NCBI GenBank assembly: GCA_029215795.1
Contig: JARDYH010000005.1
Location: forward strand, 35,470,001-35,534,000
Origin: Anniella stebbinsi
Taxonomy: Eukaryota > Chordata > Lepidosauria > Squamata > Anniellidae
DNA: 64,000 bases
Direction: 5' to 3'
Shown: piece by piece, positions 33,969 to 46,527 of the stretch
Numbering within the stretch: position 1 is the first letter of the stretch
Layout: the number at the start of each line of letters is the position of its first letter
Made by a program: the position numbers and the translations under genes
Notes under the pieces: model-generated
Database searches by the model: none
Seen by the model: the letters and a program-made list of their open reading frames with translations, nothing else
Told to the model about the DNA's origin: nothing

Positions 33969-35184
33969 TCATTCATGCAAACAGATCACTGTGAAAACAC
34001 ACACTATGCCGAATTCTATGCCCTCAGCTGTTTCCCTAAATCCATCTTTTGTTGCTGCATATAATATATTGAGGACTCATTTACACAACTAAGATTCAGA
34101 GGTTTCATGGTTGTAATCCTGAGATAACAAGGAATTCCAGTGTGTTTCCACTTCACCAACCTGGGTCATCCATGAATTGGTTTGTACCTGTATGCAAGGT
34201 GCCCACCAGGTTTAACCAATTAGACATTTACATGGTTGCTTAGCTTTGGAGGGTGAAATAGAAGTGAGTCAAGTACCCCTGATAATGACAGATTCTGGGT
34301 GACTATAGATGACCAGTATGTATGTGTGTATGTATATGTTTGTGTGAATATAATATAATATTTGGTAAGGCAGTTGTCTGTATTTGGTCAAGTACTCAGG
34401 AGAATCTTACTATACTTCTGTCTCTATAGATCTTTATCAGGTGCCAAAATATGGTAAATCTCCCCCCTCCCCCAAATACAATTTGGCCAGATGAAACAGG
34501 GGATTGATTTACCACCATAGTTATGTACACATCTTGGTAAGTTACTACGTGGCAAATGGTCATCTGATGTGTGCTAAAATTCCCCTTACCACTTGGGAGG
34601 ATGATACAGACCGCCAAGCTATCCAAGAGTGACGTGGCTCCTCCTGGGGCAGTGTGGTTGCCTGAGTGGGCTCTGTGTAAACTCCAATACTGTGGCAACC
34701 CATGTAACTTCTGCCCTTAATGACTTGAAGAAGCCCATACAAATTGCAGTGCCATTTTGCCCCTCCCAAACTGTTCGTATTCATTGACAAGAAACATACA
34801 GATCCCTCTAGGTCTGCCTTCTCTCCTCCTTGTGCTCTCTTTCATTGTCAATGTCTGGCATGGAGGGTTGGGGGCCTAATAAATTCCTGATGGGCAGTTT
34901 ATTATTCTTGGCAGATTTAGATGGACATGGATTGACAGAGGACGTGATGCCACTACTCTGGTTGGAGAAGGGAGTTTACCAGTAGCATTTCAAGTGACTG
35001 TTGTTAATATCAGGTCCTCTAAAGCACAGTTGGGCAGATGTCAGGCTTGCTAGATTTAGTTCTTTTTAAAAATTGGAACGCTGATGTCCTCTAAGTGCAA
35101 AATTGTAGGTTGGGATGAGGGAAGAGTGGGATGGGGGTGAGGGACACATACACTTAGAATTAAGGAACAGGGTGCTTCTGGGCA
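33969..35184. other. No gene or clear repeat recognised
   Basis: Noncoding. Minus-strand frames near 34396-34790 show no recognisable domain. Confidence 0.35.
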
Positions 35185-35560
35185 CATCCTCGCCCAGGAA
35201 TTGGTTTTAGTACCAAAACTGAGCTTGCAGTCCTTTCACACACAAATCTGTTCCTGGTTTTCCTCTAAGCCAAGGATGGAGAACATGTGGCCCTCCAGAT
35301 GTGTTGAACTGCAGCTCCTATAAGCCCATAGCCAGCATAGCCAGTGGAATGGTGGGATTATGGGAGTTGCCGTCTAACAACATCTGGAGGTCCGCAACTT
35401 CCCCCATCCCTGCTGTGAGCGTTCTCCATTTTAGTGACCTAATTTAGGGGAGGGGAACACCTTTTTTGTTGTTGCTATTGTTAAACCATAGGAAATCTGG
35501 ACCCCAAAAGATCTATTGCAAATTGCACAGGGTTCTACCAGTACATCCTGATATAGCTTC
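35185..35560 (+). repeat. Old dispersed repeat, copy 1, split by a hAT element
   Basis: CAGGAATTGGTTTTAGTACC, GAGCTTGCAGTCCTTTCAC, then after the insert TTTTAGTGACCTAATTTAGG, GTTGCTATTGTTAAACC and GATCTATTGCAAA. These blocks occur in the same order at 58190-58400. The class is unknown. Confidence 0.6.
35271..35412. mobile_element. Palindromic hAT MITE with 8-bp target duplication
   Basis: Ends CAAGGATGGAGAACATGTGG and (complement) CAGGGATGGGGGAAGTTGCG. Flanks CTCTAAGC and CTGTGAGC match at 6 of 8 positions. This is the best evidence that the palindromic GTGCCCTCCAGATG family in this window is hAT-like. Confidence 0.8.
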
Positions 35561-38500
35561 TGCCAACCCCATCTCAAAGGACCAAAGTAGATGTGAAGCT
35601 AAACCTGTTCCTGGAAAGTACATCAGATTTTAAACATTAATAATGGCGTGGGAGGGGGGATTTTCATCAGGACCAGTGTGTGGGGAAGGATGATTTAACT
35701 CTTCCCTCTCCAGCCAAGATCCTGATGAAAATCAGGGCTCCCCATGCTATTAGTCCTGGTTTGTTAGGTTTTTTTTTTTTTTTTTTTTTAAGAGAAGCAT
35801 CCATTGGTGGCGGTGGGACGCACAGTATCTAACTCTATCCAGACTTGTTCATGCTGGGTGTGGTGTGCTGCTTGGACAGATAATCGTTAAAGCCAGAGCA
35901 ATGGTTCTATGTACCATTTGCCTCGTAAGTACTGCCATAAATTGCATATAACATCATAGAATTGCTACTGGTGTTAACACCCTGCTGTAAATGCATTCAG
36001 TATGCACTTGATTATGCGGCTCTCTGAATGTACCTGTACGATATATGTATTTTTAAACATCCGTTTGCATTCAAACTTCATAATTTGATGTGTGCTGTTT
36101 AAAAAGAAAAGAAAAAAAACCCTTAATATATGAAGTATTCCTGATATGGTGACACTTCTAGAAATGAATAATGCGTCTATTGATGGTGCTATCCTTTGCT
36201 GTTCCCAGTTTCTTCAGTAAAACAACCAATCACTTATTTTGCTGTAAGTTTGCAATATGCTGTATTTCCCACCCTAAATATTATTTTCAAAATTTTCTTT
36301 AAGATTATACCGCAGCAGCAGCATCATGGGGTGGGGTGTGGGTGAGAACTAAGGAATAAATTGTACAACAATGGAAATGACATAATGTCAAATCAAGGAG
36401 CATATGAAAAAGTTAGCATATCAAAAGTACAATTTTCTGACTCAGTGTGTGACAATTACTATTTCCTGATAACATAACGAACAAAATGTTCAGACTTATA
36501 GTTTAAGGCTAAAGAAAGATAAATTGATCCCTTTGCTACAGACGAGGGAACTATCTTCATGGGTTTCCCCCCTGTGGCTTGGGTGCATCGCGAAGTCGGT
36601 TCTGGCACATGACATCATGACATCAGGCTGCAATAGCAGAAAGTCCATTTACCCTAGGTGTTTTTTTTTTAGGAGCTTGCTCTGCAATGTGCCCCCATGC
36701 CTTGGCATTAAATCCAGGATGCCCAAGACCTGGCTGTGACCTGGGCATCTCCTCCCCGAATTCACTCCTTTTCCTAGGGTCCCTGTTGAGAGATATCTAT
36801 GCACTGCCTTATTGCTGCTTTAATTTGATTCTCTGATGTATTGTTAACTCTGGAGCTGCACAGCTCCAGAGTTGCAAACAGGGAGCTGCATTAATTCGCT
36901 TCTCTGGTGTGTTAGCTTCGAAGCTGTGCAGCTTCAGAGTTGTCTGTGTTAATTTGCTTCTCTGATATAGTGTTAGGGCTGGTGCAATACTTTTTGGAGT
37001 GGGGCTTATTTGTGCTGGTGGGGTGCTCTCATGGGGAACCAGTATTGTGAGTTACTCCCCATTCCCATTCATAAAATTGTAGTGGCAGGGGGAACCTGGA
37101 GGGAGGTGGGTATCTCCTTGATGATGTTGGTTCTACTCCTCCCCCCGGAAGTATGTTTTTTCCGGCACTGAAAAGCCAGGTTTTAGGGACGGCTGGCTTC
37201 ACATGTAATACTGATGGAGCAGAGCCAATTTCAGCGTATTGCAGAGAATAACGACAATGCATGCTCCTTGAAGATGTAACCTTGGAACTAATACATTGCA
37301 AAAGTACAAAACTATAATAGTTTCTCAAAGGAGGGGTGTCCTCTTCCTACATATGTAATATTAAAGGGATATCAGATTGCAATGAAAGATTCTGGCTTTT
37401 TTACAACAGAGGGATGCCAAAGTGTTACCTTTTAAAAGAAAAAAGACATTTCAAAGCTAAAGATGTTCTTCATGTCATCAAAAGATGTAATACAATTTAT
37501 CTTTGACTTGTAAGGATCAGAGAATCCTCAAAACTGCCTTAGAAGAGCAAGCAAGCTCCTATGGCCTGGATCCAAAGGTAAGTTAAATTATGGAAGTTCA
37601 TGGAAGGTTTCTTGACCCCTCCTTCCCTCTGGCAGCCACCTGTATCCTCCCCCCAAAAAGTCTTCCTAGAGAGTTGGGCCCCTCTTGAATTGTGTAGTTT
37701 AAGGTGCTGGGGGCTACTGGGAGATGGGGTGGTACCTTTAGGATGTTCAGGGACGGAAGTTTCTTGTCCCTCCTATCCCCAGCACCCTTCCATGCCCATC
37801 TGGCTCCTTCCAGAGAGAGATGGTTCGCACATAATCAGAAGCGTAACATGGAGGAATTTCCCACAGGGCTTTTCCTTGCAACTGCCATTTTGAAAATTCA
37901 AGCCATGGCAAGATGGAGCTGCCACAGCATGTCGTACCGTGCAAACCTGGCGATGGTGGGGTGGTTAACTAGCCACCTGAAACCCTAAAACAGGCCTTGA
38001 ATACTGGGTAGTTTGTTATCTGCTCCAACAACCCATCCTCGTTGGTTTCAGGCATAATGACAGGCTGTGGCACTGTCCCTTCGCCCTCCACTGTGGCTTG
38101 AATTTTCATAACGCAAATCGGCAAGCCCTGCGAGGAAATTCACCCAGGGGGGCTTGCCGTTACCTGCAAAACAGGACAGAGGCTTTTGGATAGGTACAGG
38201 GCTGAGACAGGATGGGAAACTTCCCTTCCCTGAACATCCTTAAGTTAATTTATCCTAGGATCCGAGCCTGTGTCTATAATTTTAATCCAAATATTGCTCC
38301 AGCTGGTTCTTTCCTTTGCACACTCCCACCATAAATGCAAATGAGTGCCTTGTGGCATTCGACTGTGATCCTTGAATGTGCTGAAGCCTACACGGAGTCA
38401 GATGCGCTGTATTTTAACGGCCCCCTCCCACCCAGCCCTCCTACAAGCTTTTCTTGAAAAGCTCGTACTGGCGCATTTATGTTCTGTGTCTGAATTGTTT

Positions 38501-39579
38501 TGGGGCTGAGTTGATACCGCGAAGAAAGTCTCAAAAAGACCACTGGGCAGTGGCGGGGAGAGGTTTTTCCCCCCAGCCTGCCTCCATTCATAAGCGGTGG
38601 TGGTGGGTGGGAAATGGGTCTTGTTTTCATCACAGGACTTAAGAGGAGGTTGCTTTGTTGTGTTTTGGGGTTTCATCTAGGACTGCTGTGCCGACCCCCG
38701 AGGGTACAACAATACAAAGCTTGCCCATGAGGTTTCATAGGGCTGGAGCATGAGGTGGGTGGGTTAATAAATGACAGAAGGAGAGTTTCTCCAACAGATG
38801 TGGCCACTCAAAAGGCAGCCTGCGCCCAATCTATCACGCCTGTAGATGAGGGGGTTTTCATGTTTCCCCCTCCTTTTCACAGTTCCAGTTAATGATTAGC
38901 AACGTAAGGAGAAACATGGGTGAAAAATGGAGAGTGGTTGTTTTGGGCAGCCCCAATTAAATACGTTAATTCTTCTCAACTGTGACATCCTTTCACCTTC
39001 CAAGCCCCCTTTCCACGCCCATTGATTCACTGCCATGATATGCACCATCGAGCTTTGGACGCATAATACAATTGGGCATGGTATTTTTTTTAGAGTGTTG
39101 TTGTTTTCTGCCTATGCGTTCCACCGAGGCCTTTATTTCATAGTTTCTGCCCCCTTCGCTGGAGTTCTCGTTCTGCAATTCAGTGCTTTTCCTCTTGGCC
39201 AACGATGCCGAAACGCTACTGAAATAGAAATGTATGGGGGAGTTGGGAGTCTTAAGTAAAATCTGACCCAGGTAACCTGTAATAACCTTGACTGCCTTTC
39301 TTTGGAGATTAATCAAGGTAGAGAGATCACTTTGGAGTTGCATAAACACTTGAGTCTCCATTATAAGGCTCCAGTAGCTGGTCTCCCTTTGCTCTGCCAC
39401 GTTTCCCTCAGCTAACGAGTGTGTTCACAAACACCATACTTGGCGGAATCATCGTTTCAAAATATTTCAATTAACTTTATACTCCTGGTGTACCTGAACA
39501 TGTAGAAGCCACTGTCTCCTATTGTTGCTTCAACCTGCTTAGCATCAAGGGACAATGTGAAATACACAAGGAGTGTGAT
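35561..39579. other. Repeat-poor 4-kb stretch
   Basis: I recognise no transposon or exon here, only a T21 run at 35769-35789 and short near-repeats at 36840-36960 (GAGCTGCACAGCTCCAGAG and GAAGCTGTGCAGCTTCAGAG). An ATGCAAAT octamer occurs at 38334-38341. Low repeat load can accompany regulatory DNA but does not prove it. Confidence 0.4.
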
Positions 39580-40436
39580 ATTAACTTATTTATTAATTGA
39601 ATTTATATCCTACCTTTCCACTACAAATCATTCTCAAGGCGGCTAACAACAATGAAATACAAAATTGTACTTACAACATAAAAGCAAATCGATTAAATAT
39701 ACATCAGTTTAAAAATAAATTAAACAGCAGTAATCAGTTAAAATCTACTTTAGGAAGCAATCCTATGCATGTTTAGACAGAAAAAGGCCTACAACTCCCA
39801 GCATGCCCAGCCAGCCATATTGGATGGGGCTTGCTGGGAGCTGTAGGCTTTTTTTTCTGTCTAAACATAGTGTTGTGCCTTTAGTGAGCAAGACAGCTTT
39901 AAAAGCCTGTCAGAATAAAAATGTCTTTGCCTGCTGGCAAAAGGACAACAAAGATGGAGCTAGCCTGCCCTCTCTTAGCAGGGAGTTCCTGGCTCTGGGA
40001 GCATCCACTAAGAAGGCCCTGTGAGTAGTATGCTCCCAGTAACCAATAACCTGGCTCCAACATGGAGCATATTGCAGTAGTCCAAACAAGATGTAGCTAA
40101 CATATGTGTCACTGTGGCAAGAAGATTGGATTTCTCTAGGAACAGATGCAGTTGGTGCACTAAGCTTAGCTATGCAAATGCACTCCACAGAACTGCAAAA
40201 ACCAAGCGTCTAAACTGTGAACCCAAGTCATCAAGAAGTGTTTAGCCCCCTCTAGGATAGCCTGAATCCCCCTGCTCTGCTCTGCCTTTTGACTGACTAG
40301 GAGCATCTCTCTCTTTTCTGAAATAAGCTTCAATTTGTTCATCCTCATCCTGCCCACTATTGACACCAGATACTGGTTTAAAATTTGGAGCAGATTCCTT
40401 GGATATAGATAGAAAGGAGAAATAGGGTTGAGTCAC
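39580..40436 (-). pseudogene. Old LINE, 3' half, with an inserted MITE
   Basis: On the minus strand the frame reads RMRMNKLKLISEKREMLLVSQ (the NKLKLNPDKTE block), then decayed sequence, THRAFLVDAPRARNSLLREG and LAPSLLSFCQQAKTFLF, the C-terminal block of L2-type reverse transcriptases. A 3' untranslated region follows, with AATTTATATCCTACCTTTCC near its end. A Harbinger-like MITE sits at 39753-39880. The upstream half is missing where the L2 at 40437 begins. Confidence 0.75.
39753..39880. mobile_element. PIF/Harbinger-like MITE inside old LINE
   Basis: Ends GGAAGCAATCCTATGCATG and (complement) AAAGGCACAACACTATG. TTA flanks both sides (39750-39752, 39881-39883). The arms are longer than in 23839-23928 and enclose CTACAACTCCCAGCATGCCC. 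Confidence 0.7.
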
Positions 40437-40484
<48 letters not shown>

Positions 40485-40487
40485 TAT
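40437..40487. repeat. (ATT)n LINE tail
   Basis: About 17 AAT/ATT units forming the 3' tail of the L2 element. Confidence 0.95.
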
Positions 40488-40626
40488 TTCTTACCCGCCT
40501 CTCCGTCTGGATCGAGGCGGGGAACAACAATATGATAAAATACATAAAACTGATTAAAACATGACACATATTATTAAAACTGCATTAAAACATCCTAAAA
40601 CATCCTAAAAATATCCTTAAAACATT

Positions 40627-43600
40627 CTAAAATTCCACTGGATATGCCCGCCGGAAGAGAACAGTCTTTATGGCTTTCTTAAATTCTAAAAGACTGTTAA
40701 GTTGACGAGTCTCCTCCAGCAGGTCATTCCACAGTCTGGGAGCGGCAGAAGAAAAAGTCCTCTGGGTAACGGATGTCAGCCTAGTCTTGGCCGACTGCAG
40801 TAAGTTCTTCCCAGAGGACCTGAGCGTGCGGGGCAGATTGTATGGGAGAAGACAATCCCGCAGGTAACCTGGACCCAAACCATGTAGGGCTTTAAAGGTA
40901 ATAATCAACACTTTATACTTCACCCGGAAACTAATTGGCAGCCAGTGGAGCGATTTTAAAGCTGGCATAATATGGTCACTCCTAGGTGTACCGGTGACCA
41001 ACCTGGCCGCCTTATTTTGAACTAGTTGAAGTTTCCAGACTAGGCACAGAGGTAGCCCTATGTACAGCGCATTGCAGAAATCGAGCCTCGAAGTTACCAG
41101 CGCGTGCACTACCATCTTTAGGTCTTCCAACTCTAGGAAGGGGCACAGCTGGCGTATCAGCCGAAGCTGATAGTAGGCACTCCTGGCCGTTGCATCTATC
41201 TGGGCTGTCATTTGGAGCGACGGATCCAGGAGCACCCCCAAACTGCGAACCCAGTCTTTCAGGGGAAGTGTAACCACATCCAGAACTGGTTAACATACCT
41301 CCAAACACAGGTTGCGGCCATTGACAGCAAGCACCTCCGTCTTGTCTGGATTCAGCTTCAGTTTGTTTTTCCTCATCCAGCCCATTACCGCCTCCAAGCA
41401 TTCATTCAGAGGAGACACACTATCCTTAGCTGACGCTGTTATCGAAGGCATAGAGAAATATATTTGAGTGTCATCAGCATACTGATAGCACCCCGCCCCA
41501 TGCCTCTGGATGATCTCTCCCAACAGTTTCATATAAATGTTAAACAGCATTGGGGGAAAGGATTGCACCTTGTGGTACGCCACACAGCAGCTCCTTTTTT
41601 GCGGAGCAGCTATCCCCAAGCATCACCATCTGGAACCTGCCCGAGAGGTAGGACCGGAACCACTGAAGCACAGTGCCCCCAATTCCCAATCCCCTCAGGC
41701 GTTCCAGAAGGATACCATGGTCGATGGTATCGAATGCCGCTGAGAGGTCCAGGAGTACAAACAGGGACATACTCCCCCTTTCAATACTCAGGCATAGATC
41801 ATCCACTAAGGCCACCATAGCAGTCTCAGCTCCGTATCCTGCCCTGAAGCCAGTTTGAAATGGGTCTAGAAAATCAATGTCATCCAAGAGTACTTGGAGT
41901 TGAAAGGCAACCGCCCTCTCGATCACCTTGCCCAAGAATGGAAGGTTTGATACCGGTCTGTAGTTATTAAAGTCCAGGGGGTCCAGGGAGGGCTTCTTTA
42001 GAAGCGGCCGTACCACTGCTTCTTTTAAACATGATGGAAAACTCCCCTCCCTGAGAGATGCATTAATAATATATTGTAGTTGCGATCTAACTGCATCTCC
42101 TCCCTGGACGACCAGCCATGAAAGACAGGGATCGAGAGGGCAAGTCGTCCTCCTCACTCGTTCAAGCAGCTTGTCCACGTCCTCGGTACTCACCAACTGA
42201 AACTAATCCAGTGTAATTCTATTTGCGGAGTCACTGGACACTCCATCGTCAGCCTCTGCTATAACGACGGCATCTAAGTCGGCTCTTATCCGAGATATTT
42301 TATCTGTGAAATGATCGTTAAAGGCATCGCAGCGAACTGCTGAAGGCTCTAAGATCGGATTCAGGAGGGAAGGTGCCCGGGTTAGACCCCTCACCACACT
42401 GAACAGTTCTGCTGGACGCGAATTCGCAGACGCAATGCGCGCAGAGAAGAAAGCTTTCTTTGCTGCACGTATTTCCACCCCATAGGAACGAAGATGTTCT
42501 CTATGTTGTGTCTTGTCGGATATAAGTCGAGTTTTCCGCCATCGGCGCTCCAGTCGTCGTCCTTTCCACTTCAACTCCCTGAGGTCTTCTGTATACCAGG
42601 GCGCCCTGTTAGAAGCAGGTTGGAGAGGATGTTTGGGGGCGATTGTGTCGATTGCCCTAGTTAGGTCTTGATTCCATCTATCGACCAGGGCTTCTACAGG
42701 ATCGTCGACGATACCAGCCATAGAACCCTCCAAGGCTTTCTGGAATCCAGAAGGATCCATTAGCCTTCGAGGGCGGACCATCTTAATAGGTCCACCACCC
42801 CTGCAGGGGCAGGTGGTAGCCGTGATACTAACCCTAACCAGAAAATGGTCTGTCCATGACAACATGGAGGTATTCGTTACCTCCGCCCACAGATCGGTCT
42901 GTTCAGAACTGAAGACAGCATTGAGGGTATGACCCACGGAATGTGTGGGTCCAGAGACCAATTGGGATAGGCCCATGGTTGTCATGAACTCCCGAGCTCC
43001 ACCTGATAAACCAGTCTCGAATGGGATGTTGAAGTCGCCCAGGACCAAAAGCCTGGGCGAATCCAACACCAGCTCCGAGACCAGTTCCGTGAGCTCGGCC
43101 AGGGAGTCTGATAGGCAGCGGGGGGGCCAGTACACTAAGAGAATCCCTAGTCTATCCCTGGTCTTCAGACTCAGGTACACACACTCGATGTGATTCAATT
43201 CACGAACAGGAAGTCTGGTCAGGTTAAGATTATCCCTATAGACCACAGCTACTCCGCCCCCCCCCCCCCCACTTTCCCTCACCTGCTCACTAACACAGTA
43301 CCCAGCTGGGAGGGCCTGCGCCCATGTCGGGCCACTGTCATCTCCCAGCCAGGTCTCTGTGAAGCATGCCAGGTCAGCCTCCTCATCTGAAAGAAGGTCA
43401 TGGATGATATGTGTTTTATTTTTAACTGACCCGGTGTTACATAGGAGCAAGGAGAGGTTCTGTGGGTGGCCTGGTTCGTTCTCCAAGTTCTCCGGGTTGG
43501 CAGAGCAATCGGAAGGTAAGATGGGTGTTAGATATCGATCTCTCCTTCCCCTGTAATGGCACATTGCCCTGCCAACGCCATATCTCCCTTTGCCCTGCAC

Positions 43601-43627
43601 AACACAAATTGCCGCTCCCCTACACAT
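40627..43627 (-). pseudogene. L2 ORF2: APE endonuclease plus reverse transcriptase, broken
   Basis: The encoded protein nicks target DNA and reverse-transcribes LINE RNA at the nick. Starting at 43627, residues 89-94 (FTETWL), 166-169 (VYWP), 197-200 (GDFN), 232-239 (GHTLNAVF) and 259-262 (TDHF) are APE endonuclease motifs. GHTLN has N where the family has D, which would hurt catalysis. The reverse transcriptase shows [17 protein letters not shown] (motif A), YADDTQIYF (catalytic DD) and GWMRKNKLKLNPDKTEVL. It ends RRAYPVEF. An in-frame TAG at 42203-42205 splits endonuclease from polymerase, an extra C in a C5 run near 41552 shifts the frame just before the YADD block, and a stop at 41290-41292 follows NLCLEVC. 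No ORF1 was identified. Confidence 0.9.
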
Positions 43628-43890
43628 TGTGGTCAGCTGGAAGGGTGGGGTGCAGGTGGCTCTCCTGTCTTAGTGCTCTTCATTCACGGCTGCAGTTTTG
43701 GTCCAACGGCTTCGTTCCCACAGCTGAGAGCCCTTTTGCTCTCGCCCACAGGCTCGCACCTTCAGCAGCCTGAAGGCTGAAATACCTGTGGAGATGGGCG
43801 GGGCAAACAAACACTCCTCAGGCTTAGGCTCAGGCTCAGACCCAGCCAGCAGCACAGCACTCCCAGCCAACGACCACCCTTCCCCATTCA

Positions 43891-44490
43891 GGTATCCAAA
43901 GATGCCAACAATTATGGGATAGTGTATTAAGGTACTGTGTAATATTGTGTCACAAGGTAATGTATGAATAGTTTGGCTGGTTTTCTATTCTCTCTCTTTT
44001 TAAAGTGGAATTGATTCTCCCTCCTCCCTAAAGGATAGTGCTGTTAGGAAGCATAAGCATAGAACTGAGCTTCAAACTTAGCAGTATCATTTAAACAAGT
44101 CACTCGTGTTTTCTTTCTCCACGTCAGTTGTGCATCTAATTACAAGAATGTAGGTACAACATAATTTCCCCTTTCATATCGTGATTTGTACATCCACGAT
44201 CACGCATGCCATATCGGTCTAGATAGGCGAGCTCTCTCTAAAATGAGATCTCTCTAAAATGTTCTACATTCTTGTGCCTTAAAGGTGCCAACCGACACAC
44301 TGCCAGGATGTGCTTAATTAGTCTTTTGTTTCTTGCGTGGCTTAAAAAAGAAGCTGGCGGCAAGCGACTGGTGGTTTAGAAGGGGTTAGTTAATTTCAGT
44401 TATTGCCAATTTTGGAGTTGATTTCATAACTCATCGCAGGCACATGCCAAGTCAGAATTCTGTGAGGTGGGACACACAGAGAGACGATGA
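43891..44490. other. No gene or clear repeat recognised
   Basis: AT-rich noncoding sequence beyond the LINE 5' end. Confidence 0.35.
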
Positions 44491-44494
44491 ATAG

Positions 44495-44580
44495 ACCATA
44501 GTTATTTCATGGCAGGGATTTGAACCCAGGCCTCCTTGGTGCCAGTCCTGTTCTCTATCCATTAAACCATGCTGGGGCTT
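44495..44580 (-). mobile_element. MIR-like tRNA-derived SINE fragment
   Basis: On the minus strand, AGCATGGTTTAATGGATAGAG resembles an A-box region and GGCCTGGGTTCAAATCCCTGCC a B box, with the spacing of MIR/CORE-type SINEs. Only the tRNA-like head is visible. Confidence 0.55.
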
Positions 44581-44937
44581 GATTCTTTTTGCCCGGACAC
44601 TCCTTTTTCTCCCTTCTCAGCTGTTTATCTCTGCCTTCCCATGCCCCTCCCTGGCTATGACTTCCACCAAGTATTCCCACCTGCCTCTAGTCCCAGTACA
44701 GCTCCTTCTCAATCTTTGTGTTATTTGGCTGTGCTACTTCCATTCCCGTATGCTAAACACCTTTGGGACTTGTCATTCAGAAGAATTCACACCGTAATTA
44801 TTCCTTCCCGGAGCCTGAATTGTTTTTTTCATACTCTCCGCCTCCTTTTATTTTCTAGTTCAGTAAACGTCTGCCCACCAGTACTCACAATGCTGAACGT
44901 TGCGATGAGCTTGCTGAAGCTCTCTCAATTATCCCTG

Positions 44938-44938
44938 G

Positions 44939-44981
<43 letters not shown>

Positions 44982-44992
44982 CCTATCTATCT
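44938..44992. repeat. (ATCT)n microsatellite
   Basis: About 13 ATCT units with one ACCT interruption. Confidence 0.95.
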
Positions 44993-45999
44993 TGCATAAG
45001 ATTAGCTGAGCTATGTGACATGCAGTGGTCATGGATGCATGGGGTTTCCCATGAGTCACCTTGATTCTGAAGGAGGAATGACTTTGGCTTTCCTGGGTCA
45101 TTCCTAGAAACCAGGCCTTCTCTTCCCTTCCCTTTCTACAGAAGTAGGGCTATCTGCATAGAACTTAGCCATATATTGCAGACTAGTGTCAAGAAAGAAA
45201 ATTATTCATTGAAAGAGCCTCGAGAAGGCACCCAAAAGGCATCAGTGAATTGTATCCAACTGTCTCTGTGCCTTGAAGGGTGGTATTACAGGCAGAAATT
45301 AAACAGGCATAGCTTTTATCATAATTATACCTCCAGGATGGACTAACAACCTGCACCTTGTGAACCAGTCATCCTGGTCTTAAAGGCTTGGAAGTTTCTG
45401 TCAAGAAATGAGATGGTTGTTTTACTGACAATAATATCTTTTTGGACTATTGGCTTCTTATCAGAAGCTTTTGAACTCAAGGGGTGGCAGACAAGTATCA
45501 TTAAATGCCAGTGTATTCCATTCACATGTAAAGAGTTAGGTGGGTGTGATTTAAAGTGTGAGGGAGGGGCAGTCAGCAGTGCTGAATTCTCTCACTAGCC
45601 CCTGCCCCCCACTCCTTCACAGACCTTGCCCAAGGCAATACCCCACCCCACCCCTGGAGGTTGATAACAGAACTGAGCTTAGATGGGGCATAATCCTTTG
45701 CCTGTAATTTGTGCTTTACATGGCACTCACCCCTACTTTACATGTGATTAGCTAGACCCACATTTAAAGACCGAGGGCAGCACGATCCTGAGTCCTGTTT
45801 ATTCAGTTGGTGGTGTGGCTACTCCAGCCCAGAGACCCAGGACCCCAGAGTCAAGGGAGTCCCCAAGTGGCAGGTGATGAGGTGCAAGGACAGCAGAATC
45901 AAGCCCTATTTATTCCTGTATTCCTGAGGATGCTATGATTTAAGTGTATGAAATGCAGAAATGCACATGCTCAGAGTATTTATTTATTTTTATTAGTCA

Positions 46000-46300
46000 G
46001 GCCTGGCAAACAGTTTTGTTGGGTGGCTTTAAATGGGGGCTGGATAAATCCCTGGAGGAGAAGGCTATCAATGGCTACTAGTCCTGATGGCTATGTGCCA
46101 CCTCTGGTATCAGGTGGCAGTAAGCCTATGTATACGAGTTGCTAGGGAACATGGGTGGGAGGGTGCTGTTGCACCCATGGTCTGCTTGCTGTTGGGTCTC
46201 CAGTCGACAGCTGGTTGGCCACTGTGTGAACAGAGCGCTGGACTAGATGGACCTTCGGTCCATCAGGATTCTTCTTATGTTCTTATGTTGCTGTTGTTTC
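46000..46300 (-). mobile_element. Dispersed repeat, GACCAAGGGTCCATCTAGTCC family
   Basis: The minus strand gives ATCTAGTCCAGCGCTCTG, GCTGTCGACTGGAGACCC, CCTCCCACCCATGTTCCC and ATCAGGACTAGTAGCC, followed by GATAGCCTTCTCCTCCAGGG. The plus end shows AGGATTCTTCTTATGTTCTT, the complement of the family's AAGAACATAAGAA start. Confidence 0.8.
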
Positions 46301-46497
46301 AGCATGTTAGAAATGTCGAAGCAGTTTTAAAGCATAGAATCTGTGTGCTTCGTGCCTGAAGCTATACACATGGCCATCTAAAGGGTCCCTCTAGAAGACC
46401 ATTAAGTCTGGGGTCAGAAATTACCTAGCTGCACCACTGTATTCAGTTCTGGTTCTTCCATGTCAAGGCTATTGCCAGCTTAGTGTCATCTCATCCC

Positions 46498-46527
46498 ATC
46501 ATCATCGTCATCATCATCATCGTCATC
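46498..46527. repeat. (ATC)n microsatellite, impure
   Basis: ATC units with GTC interruptions. Confidence 0.8.

Larger units (their letters stand above)
40437..43890 (-). mobile_element. Nearly full-length L2-type LINE
   Basis: On the minus strand, in order: GC-rich 5' region (to about 43890, boundary not sharp), APE endonuclease, reverse transcriptase, a short 3' untranslated region after RRAYPVEF-stop, then GCCTCGATCCAGACGG and an (ATT)n tail. The tail region matches the L2 ends at 51945-52166 and 55670-55862. Its tail abuts an older LINE near the YADD codons of that copy. The wide GC-rich 5' part makes this the youngest-looking LINE in the window. Confidence 0.85.

Noticed and set aside
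43462..43773. Plus-strand frames opposite the L2
   Set aside because: They are antisense shadows of the LINE 5' region.
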